Source: Leuctra nigra
Lineage: Eukaryota > Arthropoda > Insecta > Plecoptera > Leuctridae
Direction of reading: 5' to 3'
Length of the DNA: 64,000 nucleotides
NCBI GenBank assembly: GCA_934045905.1
Contig: OW203761.1
Span: 34,708,964-34,772,963 of the forward strand
In this document: positions 46,801 to 58,800 of the stretch, piece by piece
Layout of the letters: every line of letters starts with the position of its first letter
How positions within the stretch are numbered: the first letter of the stretch is position 1
Notes under the pieces: generated by a model
The model's input: the letters and a program-made list of their open reading frames with translations, nothing else
What the model was told of the DNA's origin: nothing
Database searches by the model: none
Program-made: the position numbers and the translations under genes

Positions 46801-49800
46801 AGAAAACAACAACACCGCCCAAACGGATCGATTTCTTGGTTTGTTGGTGACAAGCCGGGTGTGACACCCTGATCCCTTACAAGCAAGACTTGCGTCGAGC
46901 CGGCGATTGCGGACAAGATCTAGATATCTTGACAAGATGACACTGCTGACACTAGAGGACAAGATCAGTACACTGCTGACACTAGAGGACAAGATCAGTA
47001 CACTACTGACACTAGAGAAATGCCGGCTTCAAACGTGTGCAATCACTACAAGATGTAGAGTCATTCCCCAGCATCATTATCGTCATCAACTCGGATGACA
47101 CGACAATGACATACTCATTTAACTGAATACAAAATGAGGCAATTGGACGTAAAACGGCTACACAAATGGAGGCTGTCACAGGTGGGAAAAAACAAAACAA
47201 GTACAGGTAATCTTAATTTTTCTAGTAATTAAACGCCACTAGGGACTTGTTGCGTGAAACTTGAAACAATGAAGCGAAACCAGACAACCACAACCTGTCA
47301 AGCAACATCGCCAACAATGATTGAAATCAAGAAACAAACCAACCGGGCCAAGGATAATTCCCATCGACCAGGAAAACAACCATCACAATATACAAACATG
47401 ATAACAAACAATCCACACACCACCCCACCATCTCGCAGCACTTTATTACCTTTCAGTGAACAATAGAAGCAGTTTAGTGAAAATCACACGCGTTTTACCC
47501 GCGACATAACGTGCAAGGTTTAGCACCACATGTTTCTCTAATCGGCCTTGCGAAATCCATGACACTTTTCGATCCAATGGAGAAACGTCATGAGTCACGA
47601 GATCGTGGTAAATCGGCGACCCCACCGCGATCTATCCGCAAACACCAGAGAGTCGGGTCGGCCAAGTAGACGACTGTCTACTCGGCTCCGATCGATACCA
47701 GTGCTTGAAATGGAGCACGCCGCGACTAAAAATATCGCGGAATATGGATTGCCTTTGACCGAGTTCCGAGCGTCGACTCCCCGAGGAGGGAACGCCGGCG
47801 TCAGACATGTCACGGCTGGGCGGGACCTCCTGATGTCGGGAGTTACGAGGGCGGTCATTCTCGTGTCAAGCGGATAATCTCCAAGGGTTGAAGCATCGAA
47901 GTCGCGTGCGCCTCTGACAACATCGCCGTCAAAATAACCGATGATTTCATTCAACTAATTGAATAATGATGTTAAATGGCACAGCATGTAACTTTGTTAG
48001 AAGGAATTAATTATGAAGATGATAGATGAGGGTATTAAAATATAGTTGTTGTTGACAAAAGAAGTTAGGAGTTGGCTAAGGCTTACTTTCTACGTCTATA
48101 ATCAGACTAATGGAGACAAACTAATTTTCCTTGAAATCCAGTAAGGAGGCAGGCGACTGATAAGGTCTAAGATAATAATCTCGCTGTTGGTAACAGCGAT
48201 CATTATGATGTGATAAGGAGAATTAGGCCAAACTACCTTCGTCCAACAGCAGTGTTCTGACGACGCGATACTTGGTCGGGCTGTTCTTGGACTTGGATGG
48301 TGCGAGGTAGTAGAGGAAGCGCGACCACTCGCCGACGCCCTCGTGCACGACGATCCGAGGGTAGGCGTCGACGTCGCCGCTAAACGTGGCTTCCACCTCC
48401 TCCACCTCGCCGTGGCGGTACAACGCCTCGCCGGTGGAGGCGCGTCGGTGGAGGGTGGCCACGAGCAAGTCTTCGGCACCCCCGGGAGAAGCTGTCGAGA
48501 CTGAACTACCTACGACGGTAGACGCTTCACCGCTGTCGTTCACATTGTTTAGGCACTGCTTATTTAAGAGTTTTCCCTCATTTTGTCTAGCACCAATATT
48601 TAAATTAAGTACGAATTCGTTAGCACCAATAACTTCCCGCGTGCTGTGACGCCGGGTTGGAGTTACCTCCTTCCCATCACTAAACTCATGGACGGCAACG
48701 TTTATTAACTCCTGATAGCTTCTAGTCCTCGTCGGCGTCGCCTCCTGTCCATGCCCACACGACGTCCATCGCGCGTCGGCGACGCTCATGTCACCGGCGT
48801 CGCGTGCGGCGGAGTCGCGGCATCGTCGCTGTGCACTGCCCGACGGCTGGCGATCAACTGACCGCCCGTCGCCGCCGCTCGCCGCCGCAACATTCACATC
48901 GTCGTCGTCGTCACTCGGACACTCTCACACGTCGCGAAGAAACCACGGTAACTACGACACTTGACTAGAGAGCTGCGAAGTGATTGACGGTTGGCGTCGA
49001 ACTGAACTACAAAGTGGCTCGGTTTCACCACATGTTACACGATCGCTTGCGTTTATCATAGCACTTGTTGAAAGTTCACAGCTCGCTTTATCTTATCTCC
49101 CGCTTCATTTAAATCTTGTCTTGCTCCGGGTGTAAATCCAAGCGCGTCAATCTGCGAATAGCTCTGAATACCTGACTTATTAGAGCGTCAGTTATAAATA
49201 CTTCAGCCGGTACCGACGCCGAGAGAGGAACTGAGCGTCGCCTGACGTCACGGAGAGTACTGACTCGATATCTACGATCAGAGATCATCGAACACCGAAA
49301 CAATAACATGGCTTACGTTGCGTGACGAGGTGGTGGAGATGGAAGGAAGGCTTTGGGGCACGAGGTCCCGTAGCGGGATGAGATGCGCCATATAAGATCT
49401 GATATTGCTGTCTCACCTAAACCACAAAGCTAGGAGACAACGAGCACGTAAACGGGAACAGTTACGATGACTGCAGTGAATTAGCAATCACTATGAGATG
49501 GAGAAAGAGTGAATAGCTGAAGAGAAAAACAGAACAATGTAATTCTCGGTTCAGAAGTCATTGGCGACGAGCGATTACACGGATAATGAATAAAACAAAC
49601 AAACAGTTCACTTGGATCTTGGATATTTCATTAGGCAGACACTGGATAACTTCAACGCGAATTGCAAACAATGAATGCCCTAGAAATCATCGATCGAACA
49701 ACAAGTTTGGTGATTGGAGTCAACTATCTGAGAAATCTCGATCGCGCATTCCCTACTGGCCAGTTGCAGGAAGTGGGGTGTAACACCAGTCAAGTCGTAA

Positions 49801-52800
49801 TGCAATTATCTCCACGATGCTAATCAATGCATAATTGATAAAACCATCAACGCGCTCCGTTAGGCTGAAAAGCTTTACAAGAACCATAATTCTGAAAACA
49901 AATTGCTGGCCGGTAGTGATCATTTGAAGTTGAAAGTAATTTTTGTCAAACCGAAATTATTTATGTTTATCCCCGAATTCTTTGACAATTATAAGGTGTT
50001 TCAAATATATTTTGCATGTGCCAAGGTTTGTAGTTTTCTTGTCATTAATAATACCTACGTATTTATTTTGGACATGAACAATAGTACAGGTAATATCAAA
50101 CTAAGTCACGGTTCCTGATAAGAAAGTGTCACCACTTATCAGCGTGTGGGAACTTTAGTCACAAGGAAGTCGACAATCAGAGAGAATAAGTTCGTATTAA
50201 ATATAAGATGATCAGAAAATATGACCATATGGTCGGTGACAGGCAAAGATGAACCCTATAGGCCGGCCCATGCTATAGAGCGGTTCATCTTTGCCTGTCC
50301 CCGACCGTAGGCAATGAAAGCTATCGGTAAATTCTACAAGACCAAATAATTATACGTACTCCTTCGCCGATGCAAATTCTCTTAGCGATTAAAAGAATTG
50401 CATTTTATCATGGGATTATACATGCTCCAATTGGTAATGATTTTTGCATGAAATTTAGAAGCCAGTTTCTTCTTCGATCTTATTATCGCATAACCTTCAT
50501 GCAATTAGCAGGGGAATTGCGTGAAAGAGAAACATGAAAACGAAGCACGGAAATCAGTATTCCGAATTGAAAACCGTGAAGTGTAAAAGACAATTAGCAA
50601 AACGTTTCACACAAACATTCCGAGACATATCAAAAATAGCATTCAAGGTGCAAAAGCATTCTGGACTGAGTGAATACCTCTCATCTTTAAAATAAGTCAC
50701 ACAAGCCACAAAATAGATACTGACAACATTTACCAAGGATGTTAGGTGTCATTTTAATTTGGGAGAGCAGGGCGTAGGGACTTCTACCCCCACGGGGAGG
50801 AAATGACAAACGTGAAAGGTTCTCTGGGGAGGGTGTAGTCTCAATGTTGGTGTAGTCTCAATGTTGGTCTCGTCGATCGTTTTTCGGAAATAGCGATCTC
50901 GTGCTTGAAATATTTACTATAGTCTAAGGTAAGAGGTAAAGTGATCTATCTGGGACGCTAAAAATGAATATATTTTCTGTAAATAACTCAAGTTATGGGA
51001 GTCTCACTGGTCGAGTTGGACCTCCCCCCACCCTATCGCAGGCGCCTGTTTGGTAACCCATTTATAGCCTCCTCGGTAAGTGTACAATTTGAATATAATG
51101 CATAATAAAATGAGTGCTATAACCACCAATCATTCAAAACCATGGAGTTATATAATGTTGCTAAATGTTTTAAGTTTATAAATGACAAAAACTCGTATTA
51201 TTATATCTTACCAAATGTTTCTAATGGCTATATCGATCGCTAGGTATGTGAAATGAAGTACGTGCTAATCTGTTCAGTTAGAATGATAATCACCGATGAT
51301 TGGATCATCAACACCATTAGCAACATCCCACACAAACTGACTCCTGCAAACCTGCGACTAATCTTTCTGCTGATCTCAGTCAGCAAATATTGACGGCAGG
51401 CAGAAAAAACCTCCAGGAAAATTACTCACAGAAACATAATTCAAGGCTAGAAGCAAACAAAAACCCATGTACGTAATTACTTAGCTACCTCACTACAATT
51501 AATATTAGATGAACATACCAAAATAAAACACCGATCACGCGAACTTCCCTTGGCTGCTGATCTTGATAGTTACTGAATTATATTTGTCAACAAGCAGACA
51601 CACTGCTCACCCTGACATTGTACTTCAACTAGTAATCACATAAAGACATCAGAACTAATAACCTACTGTTGTGAGGCTTCCCCAACGATAAGACCGACCT
51701 TGGCAGCTATGTCGCCGCTTCGGTGACTTCTTGTAGAACGCCTTATTATGTTATAATACATCACACAAAACAAGAAGACTGAATGAATGAAGAAGCGAAC
51801 CTGAGAGCGTGCCAAGTGGAGTTCATCTGGGGTCGGCGAGATGCCAAAGATGGCTTTGATTGAATCGAATCCAGCATCGGTGAGATAACAGTAATGTGAT
51901 GTAAGAGGCGAGCGACGGATGTGGAGCAGTGGGATAAGAAGATGCACAGGGAGTCGGAAGCACTTCTGTTCGCCTCGGGGATGTTGAAGAGCGGTAGCAC
52001 CACTCAGCCAAGTCGCTGTACACAACTCCATGCCGCTACCAAGTACTTGGACCGGAATTTTTGGCAGTTTCACATTGTTGGGAAAAGTGTTCAATTGAAT
52101 GGCTCAAACAACGACAAAAACAAATATGAAAACAATTAGGGGGGTTGCGAAAATCGTGAAATACTGCTTTCTTCTTTATCTTAAAAACGCGGTCTCGCCG
52201 ACAGCGTAAACGACCGAACCGATTGTTTTGAAATGTTTACACTTGTGCATCTTTGGCGTCTGATGATATTTTTGTTGACTTTTGAAACTGAAAGAATCGT
52301 TATTTCTCGAAAATGGCTGGACCAAATGGAACCAAACTAGCGCAAATGTATTTAGATGGTCATCTACAATGAATATGAAATATCAATAGTAAAACTAGAA
52401 TTTCCTAACGTCATAAATGTTTAAAAGGTAATTCATCTAAGGTATAACCGCATTCACCTTTTCTGACTAATCACTAAACAGATTCAGAATAGTGTTACAT
52501 AGATGTTGACTAATATGCTTATCTAGTCGGGCGCTAGCTCGACGCTGCCAAGCACCGCTCTAATACAACGTGCGAGCTACTACCAGACTTATACTGCAAG
52601 CGCTTCGGGCCCGATTTCGGGGTGTCAGTACGCATGCAAGCATTTAGAAATGAAAGTTGAAAACCATGGTTATCGGGTATATTTAGCCACCTGACAACAC
52701 CTAACCAAATATCAAAGTGCTGCGATCATCCCTTCGGGGTGAATTTTGGGCCTCAAACATGCAAGGATTGACTTTCATGTTAGTTAGTTAGTTAGTTAGG

Positions 52801-55800
52801 CACGGTCAATTTGTTTGCCCCTCTCCACAGGTTGAACGGTTTGTCCTAGAGAGTTGAAATTTGGCAGAGACATAGAGTAATATTTATAGCAGTGCCCTTT
52901 GAAAGAAAATCTGAAACATTTTGACCGGAAGTGAAGTTATTACAATTTTAAATTTTAAATATTTTAAAAGTCAAACGGGTCCATCGAGAGTTTTGAAATT
53001 TGGCAACAATAAAGACAATGTATTGCTAGACACTCCACTTCAAGAAAAATCAATAAATTTAAACCGGAAGTGGGAAAATTATCAATATTTACGTTCCGCC
53101 CTTCTTCTTTGATACACTAAACAGCGGCTCTTATTCCCATCGGACTGATAGCTCATGTTAGGAAGGCAGCTGGCTTCGACATCTGCATAACACGTTCGAT
53201 TCCCGATCCCGGAAAACTTTTTTTTTCATATATTATTTTTTAATTTGTATAAGCGATGATACCTTCATGCATATATATTCAAATGAGAGGTCCAGGGATG
53301 CTGTGAAGATCATCAATAGACCGAAACATCGCCATCGCGGCACGCCAGTTGCCATCGTGAACACTGAAGATATCAGGGAATCAGGAATTGCGCACGTCGT
53401 TTTACGCTCCACCTTTCTTCTTTGATATACTACACAGGTTTATATTTCAGTGTGGCGAATTGGCTCGGTCACATGAGGCAAGTGACTTCGATCACTGCGT
53501 TGCCGGGTTCGATCCCCGTAACAAACGTTTTATTTTTTATCTTTTTATTTACTTAAAAAATGTTTAACCTTCTTGTGTATATATTCAAAATGTTAATCCG
53601 AATACATTCAACGATTACATAGCTACTCTTTTTAATATTATACTCATTGGACTCTAGTAATGATTGTCAATGTACACGTTGTACGTAAAGTTGTGCAATA
53701 AAACAATTCGTGGTCATGCTAATCAACAGAATCTTGGTGGCTCAGTTACTAAACTAGAAACCACACAAAAAAGGTTCCATTACTGGGTGCATAAGGTTGT
53801 CACAGCTTTTAATTTATCCGAATTATTTAATTATGTAAAATTCAGTTAATTAAGTAAATAGTAAAATTCAGTGAAGGCTCCATAACTAATATTCAGAGTA
53901 TTAGGTGTTTACAACTTTTCATTTGTCACACTTATTTAATTATTTAAAATAGAGTTAATTTGTCAATATTGGTGGCTCAACAAGAAACAAGAACAACACG
54001 AAACAAGAAACCACACAAAAAGGCTCCATTACGTGCATCCATTACGTGCATTAGGTTCTAAAATTAATTTAATTATTTTAATTATGCTAATTTGTCAATC
54101 TTGATGGCTCAGTTACGAAACAATAAACCACACAAAAAGGCTCCATTACTAGGTATATTAGGTGCTCTTTGCTCCTAATACTCTAAGAGACTAATGCTCT
54201 GGTGCTCTGGTACATTTTTAATAAATGAGACTACCAATGGATGCTGTGAAGATCATCAATAGACAGAAACATCGCCATCGCGGCACGCCGGTTGCCATCG
54301 TGAACAGTGAAGATATCAGGGAAACAGGAATTGCGCACGTCGTTTTACGCTCTACCTTTCTTCTTTGATATACTACACAGGTTTAATTTCAGTGTGGCGA
54401 ATTGGCTCGGTCACATGAGGCAAGTGACTTCGATCACGGCGTTGCCGGGTTCGATCCCCGTAACAAATGTTTTATTTTTTTATCTTTTTCTTTACTTAAA
54501 AAATGTTTAACCTTCTTGTGTATATATTCAAAATGTTAATCCGAATACATTCAACGATTACATAGCAACTCTTTTTAATATTATACTCATTGGACTCTAA
54601 TAATGATTGTCAATGTACACGTTGTACGTAAAGTTGTGCAATAAAACAATTCGTGGTCATGCTAATCAACAGAATCTTGGTGGCTCAGTTACTAAACTAG
54701 AAACCACACAAAAAAGGCTCCATTACTGGGTGCATAAGGTTGTCACAGCTTTTAATTTATCCGAATTATTTAATTATGTAAAATTCAGGTAATTTAGTAA
54801 ATAGTAAAATTCAGTAAAGGCTCCATTACTAATATTCAGTGTATTACGTGTTTACAACTTTTCATTTGTCACACTTATATATTATTTAAAATAGAGTTAA
54901 TTTGTCAATATTGGTGGCTCAACAAGAAACAAGAACAACACGAAACAAGAAACCACCCAAAAAGGCTCCATTACGTGCATCCATTACGTGATCACAACTT
55001 TAAGTTTCTAAAATAAATTTAATTATTTTAATTATGCAAATTTGTCGATCTTGATGGTTCAGATACGAAACAAGAAACCACACAAAATGGCTCCATTACT
55101 AGGTTTATTAGGTGTTTACAACTTAGTAAAAATTATTTCATTATTTCAGATGTTGTAATCTGTCAATCTTAGAAGCTCGGTTACAATAAACAAGAAACTA
55201 CACTAAATGGTCCATGATAATTAATGGAAATCTGTGGGTATGAGAGATTTAAATTTCATTTCATCATCCAACAATGCTTACGTTAAAAAGTTAGAATAAT
55301 AAAACGCTTTTAAATTGTCATGATTTATTTCCAAACTGTGAGTCAAAGTCTCATCAAGTGACATTGTTTAATGGAAATAAATGAAACTGAAACTGATGTT
55401 CCTCCTAATCTGACACTAATAAAATAAACATTGGTTTTGATGCGAACGTTATATACGAAAGTGGTCTGGCTTGTTTACATCGGCAATACAATAATATTCT
55501 TCAAGTATCTAGGCAATAGCACGAAGTTGTTTCCTGGTTTGAAAATATGAAAATATTATCTTCCACAGCAACATCACAAAACAATATAATAATCACTAAA
55601 TAAGATCAGTGGACTAATTAAAATGCAAGCTCGATAACTGTTTACAAGTACCTATAGAAGAAGACAACAATACTAAATGGACATCGATCGTATTTGCCAT
55701 GAACAAACAAATATAAACATTAAGTTGACCTGACAGGGAGAGGCAGAGAGGTGGAGATGCCAGGTATAGGCCGGCCCATGCTATCCGTGTACATAGGCGA

Positions 55801-58800
55801 GTAAGGCGGGTAGCGTAAATTTCATCACCCGTCATACTCCTTCCCACCAGCACTATAAACACCAGGTGGCTCAGCTAGTTAATCTTAACTAAGTTCCTTT
55901 TAAGTTACATTGCCTTCCAAAAACCATCCGGATTTTATTTAAAATGTGTTGTAAACATCTGTAAGCCTGCACGCTTTACCAATTGAGTTTATACTTCGGA
56001 ACTTTGACATAAAAGAGTGAACATGGGAGAATTTAAAAATGAGGAAACGCATTTGCAATCATCTTTCGTGTACCTTTCAGTTTACCTAGTGGCGACAAAT
56101 ACGCGTTTTACGAGATGAACGCACAAATTCCGGTTTACACCGGAACAATACACCTACAATTTACGTTATTCACATGACTCAAAGCTGTGAACTTTTAACA
56201 AATTATAATTTGATATAACTCAAATTCAACCAAAAGAAATGGACCCTTTCGTTATACTAACTTCGGAACTATTGAAATAAAAACAGAAAACTTTAGACAA
56301 GAAGTGACGTTGTTGGCGTTAACTGTAATGATAGGTAACACTTAATGATCAGTGAAAGCTGCTATAAACTTATACCCCATATGACATGTTGTACAAAAAC
56401 AAAAACTTGTAAAAAAAACTGCCAAGCACCTTCCCACTTAAAACAATTGAGATCTAAAAGAAGGGCCAAGCAATAATATATTGTTTAAACATTTTCGCAC
56501 TTAAAATTCGTGAAATCATTTCGCCCAGTTACTGCCGCCAAGCACAACACTAAAAACCTAATGTTGTGTCCAAATTTGAAGAATACAATCTAAGTGAACC
56601 ATCATTGTAAATTTAACAAAATTATAAAAATTAAAAACGACTTCAAAATAAATTTAAAATTGAAATTAAAAAAATTAAAAATAAAGCTTGGCGCATTGAA
56701 TTTGCACCGACCATATTGTAGACTTCCTCTATCTTCTTCCTACTTTCTGTCTTTCTTCGGCTCCTTTATCGTCATCTTCTTTCTTATGTTGCCTTCTTCT
56801 TGACACAATGCGCCTAGCTTTATTTTTAATTTTTTTAATTTCAATTTTAAATTTATTTTGAAGTCGTTTTTAATTTTTATAATTTTGTTAAATTTACAAT
56901 GATGGTTCACTTAGATTGTATTCTTCAAATTTGGACACAACATTAGGTTTTTAGTGTTGTGCTTGGCGGCAGTAACTGGGCGAAATGATTTCACGAATTT
57001 TAAGTGCGAAAATGTTTAAACAATATATTATTGCTTGGCCCTTCTTTTAGATCTCAATTGTTTTAAGTGGGAAGGTGCTTGGCAGTTTTTTTTACAAGTT
57101 TTTGTTTTTGTATTTAGTATTCATATATTTTATTTATTGAATATTCTTGTGGATTTTACCTTTTCCTGATATCACCACTTCTGTTCAGAGATGATTTTAT
57201 TTCACGAGAGGAGACTTGTCTGGTGTTTTACACGGAGTGTTTTTAGAGGGTGTATAACAAATAACTCCAGGGAACACAGATTATTTAAATCTCTTTCCAA
57301 TCCCTCGGATCTTTTCCGAAGTCTTGGTGAATCTGATTGAAACCTCTGGATGGAAGATATTCCAGAGAGATACTTTACGACATTCAAACTGATCCCGAAA
57401 CAAGTTTTTTTTTCGAAAAGTGTTCAACAACAGAGAAAGATTTTATCCCGGAACATTCGTTGCTTTCTTGAAAATATAGTGGATAACAAAAATTTTCTTC
57501 CATCCTTTATTTCAACAGTTAATGTATGTCGATAGTGAAATGAGCCACTCTCATTACTCGTGTGTGTGGTGTTCGAGTAGCGTGAAAAGGGTTTCAATAC
57601 TTTTGCTGCGCGAGCACCGACACATTTTACACCAATCGATTATCGATCACATTCCTGGAAGTGGCTATTACTTGGCTTATCAAGTCGATCAAACAATAGG
57701 CGAGGGCATCGTCATCAGCCAACACTCAAAGAGACTTGAATGTCAAGGACATTTTATAGCTTTCCGCCACGGGGCCCAGACTTAAAAAACAGAGATAAGA
57801 ATAGACATAAAAATAAATAAAAGTGTTTGCATATCAAATTTTAACACAGTGGACACAATCATGATAATATTTGTATTACATTTTTGTCTGGTTGTATTGT
57901 ACAGGAAGAAAAATAGGTAACTAATAAACCATGATAAACAATATGCTGCATATTGTAATCCATTCATCAATGGCCATTTTACATTAGCAAAGATAGTTAT
58001 CTTTGTAGAGATAGCATCTTATTTGAACAGACTCCATTATGAAATATAATAAATGTAAAGATGGCGGGAGTGTCAAGCGTGACAGCTGTCACATGAGTAA
58101 TCGACGGCAAATTGACGTGACGGAAGTGACGTAACAGTCACAACACAACCAGCACTCAGGTGCGCTAGAGTTGAGTAACACACGTGGTAATCACCGAGTA
58201 GCTGCCAAACACAATACACAACCATCGATCACGCTGTCGAACCATTGTGTTTCGTGCAAGTCTTAAGATATTCCTGTCATTCAACTGCAAGGGCGGGATT
58301 CGTGTTTTACTACACACCAAGGGAACGCAAAGAAATCAAAAGTTTCTTTACTTTCGCACCCTGGCATTTGGTAAGATCAATGGTCCAAGCGTGTGCATTA
58401 ACACAAGTTTTATCGGTACAAAACTGTCAATACGAATATGTAAATGATACCACGTCTATTGATCGTCATGTGAAATCTAGGTTAAAAAGTTCTGGACTAC
58501 GTGCTTTACACCTGCGCCTGATGATAGATAACGACATAAATCATTATCACACAGGAATTTTGTCACTTGAAGTGATATTAGCTTTGACCTATTAGTTGCT
58601 GCAATGGAGCAACTAGCGTCAAACGCAGAAGATAACTTGCTTGTAATAAACTGTAACTATTATCTCTACTAAAGAGATTAGGTACCTATTCATAAAAAAA
58701 GCTCGACTTCGTGGGATATTTAGCTTTTCAGTAAACACAAAGCTGATTTACCTCACGAAATAGTGCCCCTTGATGTAGATTCTATTCCCCTTCTCTTGCG

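Noticed and set aside
47590..47954. Overlapping open frames on both strands in a GC-rich patch
   Set aside because: Complementary frames in CpG-rich DNA, no splice logic linking them to milton and no recognisable domain.
48102..48479. Minus-strand frame overlapping the long-isoform milton exon
   Set aside because: Out of frame with the phase-matched exon; Arg/Pro/Ser/Thr-rich composition is that of a shadow frame.
51663..52094. Possible coding exon or pseudogene with [18 protein letters not shown]
   Set aside because: Composition is coding-like, but I recognise no family and cannot link it by splice phase. Left as unassigned.
53461..53520. tRNA gene
   Set aside because: B box is good and A box passable, but there is no acceptor stem or anticodon stem. 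Treated as a SINE head.
57522..57785. 87-codon + strand frame
   Set aside because: Same reasons; amino-acid pattern not recognised.
58245..58595. 116-codon + strand frame
   Set aside because: No family similarity, no splice context, and lies in a long intron of milton on the opposite strand.
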